Positions 1 to 5,345 of a stretch of DNA of 5,637 nt are shown piece by piece. The notes below the pieces were generated by a model, which was given only the letters and a program-made list of their open reading frames with translations, had not been told where the DNA came from and did not search any database. The DNA is taken from the NCBI GenBank assembly GCA_030425785.1, contig JAUHYJ010000277.1, positions 1-5,637 of the forward strand, given 5' to 3'. Source of the DNA: Acidimicrobiia bacterium (lineage in GTDB: Bacteria; Actinomycetota; Acidimicrobiia; Acidimicrobiales; Ilumatobacteraceae). Every line of letters begins with the position of its first letter. Positions within the stretch are counted from its first letter, which is position 1. Both the position numbers and the translations under genes were made by a program.

Positions 1-1
1 C

Positions 2-124
2 GTCGACTACTTCCCGCGCACCCGTGGGGTGTCGACGCTCAGCTCGCCGGGCGTGATCGTCACGATCCTGCGCGAGATGTGGTCGCTGCGCTCGGAGCTC
101 GAGCACATCCAACGGGTCCGTTGA
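2..124 (+). CDS. Glycosyltransferase family 2 (polyprenyl-phosphate sugar transferase-like), C-terminal fragment
   Basis: This is the 3' end of a gene that starts before the window; reading from base 2 gives 40 codons ending at TGA 122-124. The visible peptide begins VDYFPRTRGVSTLSSP and ends EHIQRVR. A tyrosine/phenylalanine-proline-arginine segment followed by G-x-STLSSP and an amphipathic helix rich in Arg and Glu (ILREMWSLRSELEHI) resembles, from memory, the C-terminal end of bacterial GT2 enzymes that load sugars onto polyprenyl phosphate. The catalytic GT-A domain and its DxD motif lie outside the window, so donor and acceptor cannot be read. The continuous open frame with high-GC third positions shows it is coding. 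The family call is moderate because only the tail is visible. Confidence 0.6.
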   Translation, partial: VDYFPRTRGVSTLSSPGVIVTILREMWSLRSELEHIQRVR

Positions 125-126
125 CA

Positions 127-173
127 CGTTCCGCGCGACGAGCTCTCCGCTGCGCGCGAGCCGTCGTGGAACG
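127..173 (+). terminator. Stem-loop just after the glycosyltransferase stop
   Basis: Two bases after the TGA, CGTTCC (127-132) pairs with GGAACG (168-173), and CGACG (136-140) pairs with CGTCG (162-166). The stem is interrupted by a 3-nt bulge on one side and 1 nt on the other, and the loop is 21 nt. No T-run follows, as is common for actinobacterial terminators. The position directly after a stop codon supports a terminator role, but strong hairpins are frequent in GC-rich DNA. Confidence 0.35.
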
Positions 174-284
174 GCCGGTCTTCCCGGTGATTTGGGATGA
201 ACCTGCGATCACGCTGGGGTTGGTCGTTGGTAGCGTGATACCCGGCGGACCTCAGTACGGATCGCCCCATCCCCTCCCTCAGAC

Positions 285-1562
285 GTGAACGCCCGCCAGC
301 AGAACTCCCTCACCCGATGGCTTCCTGCCGTCGCGGCCGGTGGCCTGCTCGCGGCCGTAGTGGCGGCCGGCGTGATCTCCGGCGGCGGCGGCGACTCCGC
401 ACCACCGGGCACGAACATCGGCACCGTCATCCCCGTCGAGTCCGGCGTGACCCCGACCCAGCCGGAAGGACCGGTCGAGAACCTCGGCGCCGTCACCGAT
501 GTCACGGCGCCCGAGGTCACGATCCCGCCCGATCAGCAGATCGGCGCCGACGGCGCCGCCGTCGAGAAGGTGCCCCTCTCCTCGACCCTCGGCAGCGGCA
601 TGGCCGGCCCGGAGGTCGAGCGCGTCCAGGAACGCCTCGTCCAGCTCGGCTTCGACCCGGGTCCCGTCGATGGCATCTTCGGCGAGCTCACCCGTCAGTC
701 CGTGTGGGCGTTCGAGAAGCTCGTCATGGGCACGCACCGCAGCGAGGTCACCGGCCGCGTCACCCCCGAGATGTGGGACCGCATGCAGGATCCGATCAAG
801 ATTCACCCCCGCACGCCGAGTGGCGGCCTGGCCGATCACGTCGAGATCTACCTGCCCGAGCAGGTGATGATCGTGTTCCACGCCGACGAGCCGGCCGTCG
901 TCACCCACGTCTCGACCGGCGAGCTGAAGCCTGGCGTCACCGACGACACGCCCTGGAACGACTTCAACCAGATCGCCGCCGAGTACTGCGAGGTCGTCAA
1001 GATCGACACCGACGCCACCGGTACCCCGCTGCCCGAGATCCGCGAAGAGGCGCGTTGTGGCCGCAGCTACACCCCGCCGGGGGTGTTCCAGGCCTACCGC
1101 ATGATCGAGGGGCGCCGCGAGAGTGCGCTCGGCGGCATGTACGACCCGATCTACATCAACCAGGGCATCGCCATCCATGGCGCGCTCAACGTGCCGACGT
1201 ACCCGGCCTCCCACGGCTGCATCCGGGTGTCGCAGTACCTCGGCGAGAAGTTGCAGAGCATGATCGACCTCGGTGATCAGGTGCTGATCTACGACGGCAA
1301 GGTCGACCCGTGGAACCAGCCCAAGTCGGCGATGCAGATGCGGTTCGACTACCCCGACCCGAACGCCACGACCACCACGACCAGCACCACGACGACCACG
1401 ACCACCACGATCGCCCCGACCACGACGGCGCCGGCCCCGACCACGACTCAGCCGGCGACCACCACGACCGCACCGTCGACCACCACGACCACCACGACCA
1501 CGGCGCCCGCGGCGAACGACGCCGGGCCCGACACCACGGTCGAACCCGTCGACGACCTCTGA
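285..1562 (+). CDS. L,D-transpeptidase (YkuD domain) with peptidoglycan-binding domain and poly-Thr tail
   Basis: This 425-residue enzyme probably forms 3-3 cross-links between peptidoglycan stem peptides, or attaches partners to them, outside the membrane. Residues 11-32 are one hydrophobic segment after a short basic N-terminus, so it is a signal anchor or uncleaved signal. A Pro/Thr linker follows, then a peptidoglycan-binding type 1 domain at about 104-148 (GPEVERVQERLVQLGFDPG, VDGIFGELT). The YkuD domain spans about 185-337, with IHGA (His298), SHGCIRV and catalytic Cys312. Cys235 and Cys258 flank an insertion just before the conserved TPPGVF strand and could form a disulfide. The tail from residue 362 is mostly threonine. 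GTG 285 is the only start: the frame is closed by TAG at 231 and no other start codon lies between. No good Shine-Dalgarno is visible. It converges with the metallopeptidase gene and follows the glycosyltransferase by 160 bp, so it is probably transcribed alone. Confidence 0.95.
   Translation: MNARQQNSLTRWLPAVAAGGLLAAVVAAGVISGGGGDSAPPGTNIGTVIPVESGVTPTQPEGPVENLGAVTDVTAPEVTIPPDQQIGADGAAVEKVPLSSTLGSGMAGPEVERVQERLVQLGFDPGPVDGIFGELTRQSVWAFEKLVMGTHRSEVTGRVTPEMWDRMQDPIKIHPRTPSGGLADHVEIYLPEQVMIVFHADEPAVVTHVSTGELKPGVTDDTPWNDFNQIAAEYCEVVKIDTDATGTPLPEIREEARCGRSYTPPGVFQAYRMIEGRRESALGGMYDPIYINQGIAIHGALNVPTYPASHGCIRVSQYLGEKLQSMIDLGDQVLIYDGKVDPWNQPKSAMQMRFDYPDPNATTTTTSTTTTTTTTIAPTTTAPAPTTTQPATTTTAPSTTTTTTTTAPAANDAGPDTTVEPVDDL
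1368..1502 (+). repeat. ACC/ACG low-complexity tract coding poly-threonine
   Basis: About 45 codons (residues 362-406 of the transpeptidase) are nearly all ACC or ACG, interrupted by short Ala-Pro, Ile-Ala-Pro and Gln-Pro-Ala groups. Runs reach eight consecutive Thr codons. The tract is prone to slippage, so its length may vary between strains or assemblies. In the protein it forms an extended, probably wall-spanning and possibly O-glycosylated tail after the catalytic domain. Confidence 0.85.
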
Positions 1563-1622
1563 GCCCCCGCTGCCGGGTGGCGGTCGAGTTCAGCTGCGCG
1601 GGGTCGTTGTCCGTCGTGTCCG

Positions 1623-1643
1623 AGCCGACATCGGTGGTCGGCT
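1623..1643 (+). terminator. Hairpin downstream of the transpeptidase gene
   Basis: AGCCGAC (1623-1629) and GTCGGCT (1637-1643) form a perfect 7-bp stem with a 7-nt loop, 60 nt past the transpeptidase stop. No T-run follows on either strand. It could terminate the plus-strand transcript; the evidence is structure and position only. Confidence 0.25.
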
Positions 1644-1699
1644 GGCTGCAAGCGACGGGCGCGTCACGTCACACGATGACCGCTGCGGCGTCGTCTGAG

Positions 1700-1732
1700 G
1701 CGCCGGAGGACCGCGGTGTCGCGGCCCGGCGC
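1700..1732 (-). terminator. Compound hairpin downstream of the metallopeptidase gene
   Basis: An outer stem GCGCCGG (1700-1706) with CCGGCGC (1726-1732) encloses an inner stem CCGCG (1711-1715) with CGCGG (1720-1724) and a GTGT tetraloop. The two are separated by 4 nt on one side and 1 nt on the other. It begins 11 nt beyond the metallopeptidase stop codon on the minus strand. There is no U-tract, but 12 GC pairs in that position make a strong candidate for a GC-type terminator. It may also stop read-through from the convergent transpeptidase. Confidence 0.5.
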
Positions 1733-1743
1733 TGCGGGCTTGG

Positions 1744-3414
1744 TCAGCCGTCGAGGAAGCGGGTCTGGCAGGCGTCGAGGCCGCCGAGGACGCCGGTACG
1801 GAACGCATCGATCTTCTCGAACGCCGATCCGACCTGGTCGACGTTGGCCCCGAGATCACCGAGCAGGATCGCCATCCGGATCGCCTCGTCGAGATCGCCG
1901 GGCGAGCTGGCGACCGTCGTGTCCTCTTCGCCGTCACCGTCGAGGTCGACGTCGCTGCGGCCGCGTCGGCCCTGTTCGTCGGGCGTGATGTCGCGCACCC
2001 ACGCGCCCGTGTAGCAGTCGTTCAACAAGGCGCGCGGCTCGCCCTCGAGTGGGCTGTCGATCTCGACCTGGACGAACTCGGCGGCGGCGACGCCGTAGAC
2101 GTAGCCCAGCGTGAAGTCGCCGAACTCGTCGTACAGCTCGCGCACGTCGGGCTCGACGTAGATCAGCGAGCGGTCGGCGACGCAGATCGCCGCCAGCGGC
2201 ATGACGACGCGGGCGTCGGAGCACGTGACGGCGTCGAGCGTGTCGGCGACGAACACCTGGAACGGTTCGAAGTCGCCGGCGAACGCGACCTCCCAGAAGT
2301 GGTTGATGTCGTCGGCGAGGAAGAACGGCGCCGAGGTGCACCCGGCCGGGAACAGCTGATCGCGCAGGCCCGGATCGAGTTCGTCGCAGTCGTACGGCGC
2401 GTTGCCCTCGAGGAACTCGTCGCCGAAGTCGCTGAACTGGTTGGGCATCAGCGGCAGGACGTCGTCGAGCAATTCGGCACACCGCGCCGGGCCCTCGGTG
2501 AAGCCGACCTGGAAGGCCCCGACACGATCGAACGCCGAGCCGTGGCCACCGGGGGTGAACTGGTTCGTGCCCACGGGATCGCGCACCTCGAGCATCGCGA
2601 GCAATCCGGCGCGCACGTCGCTGTCGCCGAGGCGGAGGATGTCGGATTCGCCGCGGTACGCCTGACCGGTCCAGGCGCCGGCGAAGCAGTCGGCCTGCTG
2701 TTCGGTGACGATCGTGGCGAGCGGCCGGTCGAGAGCACCGATGCGTTCCTGGATGGCGTGGCCGTACTCGTGTGCCAGCACGACCCCCATCACCGCCGGC
2801 CCGTACGTGTCGGCCAGCGGTGCGAGCAGGCTGAACTCGCCGTCGCCGTCGTCGTAGGCCATGAAGTCGCCGATGTTGCAGTAGAACGCGACGAACAGCT
2901 GGAGTTCCTCGTAGGCGGTCTGCCGCTCCCCGCAGCCGGGGATCTCGGTCTGGCGTTCCGGGTAGCCGGCGTAGACCCCGCCCTCGAGCGGGACGAACTC
3001 GTCGCCGTACACCTCGGGGAACACGCCGGCCCACCAGCGCTCGATGTCCGCGAACGCCGCGGCGACGAACTCGTCGTAGTCGCGGTTCGGCTTGTTGGGG
3101 TCGATGTCGACCACGTTCGAGATCGGGATCGACACCGACAGCTCGGGCCGGACGATCTCGGGTTCGGTCAGATCGATGTCCTCGAGTGGCACGGTCGTGA
3201 CCGTGGGTTCGGTCGTCGGCACCGTCGAAGCCGGTGCCGAGGCGTCGGTCGGTGTCGACGGTGGCGGGCCGACGGCGCCGGGCGCGCCGTCAACGACGGT
3301 GGTGGGCGTCGGCACGGCCGAACGGGCGATCACGTCGCTGCGGTCGTCGCCGCACGCGACGATGGCGACCGAGGCGAGGCAGAGCCAGGCGGTCGCGCGT
3401 GTGGTCCGGGTCAC
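1744..3414 (-). CDS. Neutral zinc metallopeptidase lipoprotein (YpfJ-like) with a degenerate second peptidase domain
   Basis: This is a 556-residue exported protein. The N-terminus MTRTTRATAWLCLASVAIVAC is a lipoprotein signal with the lipid-carrying Cys at 21, so the mature protein should sit on the outer face of the membrane. A Pro/Thr/Val linker (about 33-76) follows. Domain A (about 112-330) has the zinc site: LAHEYGHAIQ with His215, Glu216 and His219, and EQQADCFAGAW with the probable third ligand Glu238, the usual signature of the neutral zinc metallopeptidase family. It ends with GSAFDRVGAFQVGF. Domain B (about 361-556) repeats the same layout but has VAAAE (442-446) in place of HEYGH and Ala462 in place of Glu238, so it should be inactive. 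Cysteines 161, 179, 242 and 312 of A match 398, 411, 467 and 549 of B. The substrate is unknown. The start is GTG 3412-3414, chosen because the signal peptide begins there and a TATCAT box sits 7 nt upstream. The family call is firm; the role of B is open. Confidence 0.9.
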   Translation of the reverse strand: MTRTTRATAWLCLASVAIVACGDDRSDVIARSAVPTPTTVVDGAPGAVGPPPSTPTDASAPASTVPTTEPTVTTVPLEDIDLTEPEIVRPELSVSIPISNVVDIDPNKPNRDYDEFVAAAFADIERWWAGVFPEVYGDEFVPLEGGVYAGYPERQTEIPGCGERQTAYEELQLFVAFYCNIGDFMAYDDGDGEFSLLAPLADTYGPAVMGVVLAHEYGHAIQERIGALDRPLATIVTEQQADCFAGAWTGQAYRGESDILRLGDSDVRAGLLAMLEVRDPVGTNQFTPGGHGSAFDRVGAFQVGFTEGPARCAELLDDVLPLMPNQFSDFGDEFLEGNAPYDCDELDPGLRDQLFPAGCTSAPFFLADDINHFWEVAFAGDFEPFQVFVADTLDAVTCSDARVVMPLAAICVADRSLIYVEPDVRELYDEFGDFTLGYVYGVAAAEFVQVEIDSPLEGEPRALLNDCYTGAWVRDITPDEQGRRGRSDVDLDGDGEEDTTVASSPGDLDEAIRMAILLGDLGANVDQVGSAFEKIDAFRTGVLGGLDACQTRFLDG

Positions 3415-3421
3415 GTCGTCG

Positions 3422-3427
3422 ATGATA
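3422..3427 (-). promoter_or_regulatory. Candidate -10 box for a leaderless metallopeptidase transcript
   Basis: On the minus strand TATCAT matches TATAAT at five of six positions. Seven bases separate it from the GTG start at 3414, so the expected transcription start coincides with the start codon. No Shine-Dalgarno is visible, which fits leaderless translation, and no clear -35 is present. This would give the gene its own promoter, separate from the DUF305 gene 86 bp upstream. Confidence 0.45.
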
Positions 3428-3500
3428 CGGGCGCGACGACGGCCGACTCGGTCGCCTGCTCAGCGGGGTTTCAGGTCGCGCAGCTGCGTCGGCGGGCGCG

Positions 3501-4244
3501 TCACTCGTCGAGCACGCCGAGCATCTCGGCGATCTCGCTGCGCTGCGCGCTCGCCATCGACGTGGCGAAGGCGATCACCTCGGGGTGTTCGGCGTTCTCC
3601 ATCGCGAACTCGGCCATCTCGATGCCGCCTTCGTGGTGCTCGATCATCAGCTCGGTGAACAGCTCATCGGCCGCACGCCCATCGATGCTGGCGAGCAGAT
3701 CGAGCTCGGCCTCGCTCGCCATGCCGGGCATCTGGTCGTCCTCGGCGACCATGCTCATCCACGTCATCGAGGTGCCGGTCTCGTTCGCCTCGGTCTCGCC
3801 GAGCTGGCGCAGCAGCTGGATCATGCGACCGATCTCGATGTTCTGGCCGCGCACGATCGAGCGGGCGATGGTCGACATGCCCGGGTCGATGTCGTCACGG
3901 GTGCGGTAGACGAAGCCCATCAGCACCGCTTGCTCGTGGTGGACGCGCATGTCCTGCAAGAAGCCGGTGTCGACGGCGTTGTGCGGCTCGGACCGGCTGT
4001 CGCCGATCATCCAGCCGATCATGCCGGCGAGCAGCGCTGCCGTCACGAGCATCGTCACGATGTTGAGCGGGTGCTGCCACCATGGCAGGACGATCGGCTC
4101 CTCGCCGCCCCGTCGCTCTCCGCCACCACTCGTGCTCCCGTCGCCGGGGCCGTTGCCGCCCGCATCCTCGGCGGCTCGACGCTCGAGCTCGACGAGTTGG
4201 TCGAGTGACAGATCGTTCGCCGAGGGGCCCGTCGACGTGTCCAT
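3501..4244 (-). CDS. DUF305 domain membrane protein (ferritin-like, paired HHE motifs)
   Basis: This 247-residue protein has a charged, Gly-rich cytoplasmic N-terminus (1-50), one membrane segment (about 59-81) and an outward-facing DUF305 domain (about 91-245). Diagnostic motifs are FLQDMRVHHEQAVLMG (His102, His103, Glu104), GQNIEIGRM at 134-141, QMPGMA at 171-176, and LMIEHHEGGIEMAEFA (His203, His204, Glu205). The family is built of helical repeats with paired histidines and many methionines. Some members are linked to copper tolerance, so metal binding is plausible, but no copper gene is seen here and the function is unproven. The ATG at 4242-4244 is the natural start; no strong ribosome site is seen. 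The gene is divergent from the TetR repressor, which makes it the likely target of that repressor. It lies 86 bp upstream of the metallopeptidase gene on the same strand. Confidence 0.9.
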   Translation of the reverse strand: MDTSTGPSANDLSLDQLVELERRAAEDAGGNGPGDGSTSGGGERRGGEEPIVLPWWQHPLNIVTMLVTAALLAGMIGWMIGDSRSEPHNAVDTGFLQDMRVHHEQAVLMGFVYRTRDDIDPGMSTIARSIVRGQNIEIGRMIQLLRQLGETEANETGTSMTWMSMVAEDDQMPGMASEAELDLLASIDGRAADELFTELMIEHHEGGIEMAEFAMENAEHPEVIAFATSMASAQRSEIAEMLGVLDE

Positions 4245-4307
4245 TCGACCAGTCTGCCACGATGTCCGGACGTTGCGGCGGCTCGGTCGGAGCAGGCGGC
4301 GACGGCG

Positions 4308-4313
4308 ATGTTA
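4308..4313 (-). promoter_or_regulatory. Candidate -10 box for the DUF305 gene
   Basis: The minus strand reads TAACAT, another TAnnnT match, within the same palindrome. A start about 7 nt downstream would give a leader of roughly 57 nt before the DUF305 ATG. No convincing -35 is present. Weak on its own, it is supported by its position within the shared palindrome. Confidence 0.25.
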
Positions 4314-4317
4314 CGTT
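4312..4317 (+). promoter_or_regulatory. Candidate -10 box for a leaderless tetR-type transcript
   Basis: TACGTT fits the TAnnnT pattern and lies 6 nt before the ATG at 4324, so transcription would start at the A of the start codon. No Shine-Dalgarno precedes the gene, and no good -35 is seen. It lies inside the palindrome, so a bound repressor would block it. Confidence 0.4.
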
Positions 4318-4323
4318 CGTCAC

Positions 4324-4947
4324 ATGTCCGGCAGGGTGGGTCGCCCCAGGGATGGAGACTCGGCGGAGACCCGTCGACGGATCCTCGACGCCGCCCGCGC
4401 GAGCTTCGCGAAGGACGGCTACCGCGCGACGACCAATCGCAAGATCGCCGACGAGGCCGGTATCACGTCGGGTGCGATCTACCACTACGTCGAGTCGAAG
4501 GCCGAGCTGTACGCCGCGGTGTACTGCGACACGATCGACGCGCTCTACACCGAGTTCGAGCGCATCGCCGCCGCCGAGTCGACGCTGCTGCGCCAGTACT
4601 CGGCGGTGCTGCAGCGCGCCTGCGAACTGCAGATGCACGACCCGTCGATCACCGGGTTCATCGTCGCCGTCGCCCAGGAGACGCAGCGACACCCCGATCT
4701 GCTCGAACGGCTGGCGCCCCAGCGTGGACGCCACGCCAGGTTCTTCAGCGGCCTCGTGGCCGATGCCGCCGATCGGGGCGAGCTGGCGCCGGACATCGAT
4801 CGGCGGGCGCTGGCGGACCTGCTGGGCGCGGTGTTGACGGGCCTGGCCCGCATGGCCGCCGCAGCGGGCGACCCGCAGCGGTACACAGCGGCCGTCGAGG
4901 TGCTCGAACGCTTCCTCGACGGCTCGCTGCTCACACCGTCCGCGTGA
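4324..4947 (+). CDS. TetR/AcrR family transcriptional repressor
   Basis: This 207-residue cytoplasmic DNA-binding regulator opens with a basic arm (MSGRVGRPRDGDSAETRRRI). The TetR helix-turn-helix is at about residues 15-62: ILDAARASFAKDGYRATTNR, then IADEAGITSGAIYHYVESK, a textbook match including the YHYVxSKxEL recognition-helix end. Residues 63-207 are the helical ligand and dimer domain, too variable to name a ligand. The ATG at 4324 is preferred although the frame is open much further upstream, because the family starts a few residues before RRRILDAA and because a TACGTT box lies 6 nt before it. The gene is divergent from the DUF305 gene, with a palindrome covering its own start, so autoregulation and control of that neighbour are likely. 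The next gene downstream is convergent, so there is no operon. Confidence 0.93.
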   Translation: MSGRVGRPRDGDSAETRRRILDAARASFAKDGYRATTNRKIADEAGITSGAIYHYVESKAELYAAVYCDTIDALYTEFERIAAAESTLLRQYSAVLQRACELQMHDPSITGFIVAVAQETQRHPDLLERLAPQRGRHARFFSGLVADAADRGELAPDIDRRALADLLGAVLTGLARMAAAAGDPQRYTAAVEVLERFLDGSLLTPSA

Positions 4948-4956
4948 TCAGTGCTG

Positions 4957-4986
4957 GGCCGAGCCAGTCGGACGGTCGGCTCAGCC
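4957..4986. terminator. Hairpin between convergent TetR and acidic-protein genes
   Basis: GGC-c-GAGCC (4957-4965) pairs with GGCTC-a-GCC (4978-4986), eight GC-rich pairs with one internal mismatch and a 12-nt loop. It starts 9 nt after the repressor's TGA and covers the stop codon of the minus-strand gene. It is placed to end transcription from both sides. No T-run is seen. Confidence 0.45.
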
Positions 4987-5322
4987 GTCGAGTGACGAGC
5001 ACTCGAACGCCATCGAGATCATCGACTCCTCGAGCTCCTCGACCGTCGAGGCATCGCCCATGGCGTCGCGCAGGCAGTCGGCGTCGACGGTCTCGTCGCC
5101 TTCGAACTGCTCGATGATCGCGTCGCGGTACGACGAGAGGTCGACACACTCGGTGAAGACACGGTCGCCGATCGCCTCGCCTTCGGCGCTGATCTCGGCG
5201 TCACCCTCGGTGCCGGCGTCCACGATGGCCTCGGCGTCGTCGTCGCTCAGCTCACCGGCGAGATCCTCGACACAGCCGCGATCGAACTCGATGCCCTGCT
5301 CGCCGGCGAGTTCGTCGAACAT
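4981..5322 (-). CDS. Very acidic four-cysteine protein, probably exported but missing its signal end
   Basis: This 113-residue ORF has about 36 Asp/Glu against four Arg and no Lys. It shows two similar halves: FDRGCVEDLAGELSDDDAEA (14-33 region) and VDADCLRDAMGDASTVEELE (79-98), each a Cys-containing helix start followed by a second Cys (17 and 59; 83 and 108). I recall similar Asp-x-Asp-Cys-Val helical units in small actinobacterial lipoproteins and secreted proteins, but cannot name a family or function. The only available start is ATG 5320-5322. The frame stays open upstream to the stop at 5371-5373, reading GIGGGGPSGTQGEVAD, which looks like a linker plus the beginning of the domain, with no ATG, GTG or TTG. 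A secretion signal expected for such a Cys-rich domain is absent. The gene therefore looks cut at its 5' end. It is convergent with the TetR gene. Confidence 0.7.
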   Translation of the reverse strand: MFDELAGEQGIEFDRGCVEDLAGELSDDDAEAIVDAGTEGDAEISAEGEAIGDRVFTECVDLSSYRDAIIEQFEGDETVDADCLRDAMGDASTVEELEESMISMAFECSSLDG

Positions 5323-5345
5323 GTCGGCGACTTCCCCCTGCGTGC

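Larger units (their letters stand above)
4308..4325. promoter_or_regulatory. Imperfect 18-bp palindrome, candidate TetR operator
   Basis: ATGTTACGTTCGTCACAT is palindromic at 14 of 18 positions (ATGTnACGn / nCGTnACAT), centred at 4316/4317. It lies in the 79-bp gap between the DUF305 and TetR genes and overlaps the first two bases of the repressor's ATG. It also overlaps possible -10 boxes on both strands. This size, symmetry and place are what a TetR dimer controlling itself and a divergent neighbour would use. Assignment to this repressor is inference. Confidence 0.5.

Noticed and set aside
125..284. Promoter for the transpeptidase in the 160-bp upstream gap (TAGCGT at 231, GATACC at 237)
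   Set aside because: The boxes have no matching -35 and there is no leaderless spacing to GTG 285, so I could not choose one with confidence. A promoter is likely present but not locatable.
279..1214. 311-codon open frame on the minus strand
   Set aside because: It is antisense to the transpeptidase, which has clear PG-binding and YkuD motifs. The antisense product has no recognisable fold and repetitive Arg/Gly/Asp composition.
1368..1502. Short repeated units resembling a direct-repeat array
   Set aside because: The units are just ACC/ACG threonine codons in frame within the transpeptidase, with no spacers, so this is not CRISPR or a tandem regulatory array.
3479..3488. CGCAGCTGCG perfect palindrome between the DUF305 stop and the metallopeptidase gene
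   Set aside because: Ten GC-rich bases of symmetry are common by chance here. It is not close to either promoter box and no partner regulator is evident.
2299..3909. 536-codon open frame on the plus strand
   Set aside because: It lies antisense to the metallopeptidase and DUF305 genes, crosses both and their intergenic gap, and reads as Val/Arg/Gly/Asp-rich sequence without domains. Long antisense frames are expected in very GC-rich DNA.
3949..4323. Long N-terminal extension of the TetR frame
   Set aside because: It overlaps the DUF305 gene in antisense, its Ser/Pro/Arg-rich sequence is not protein-like, and the family starts just before the helix-turn-helix; ATG 4324 fits.
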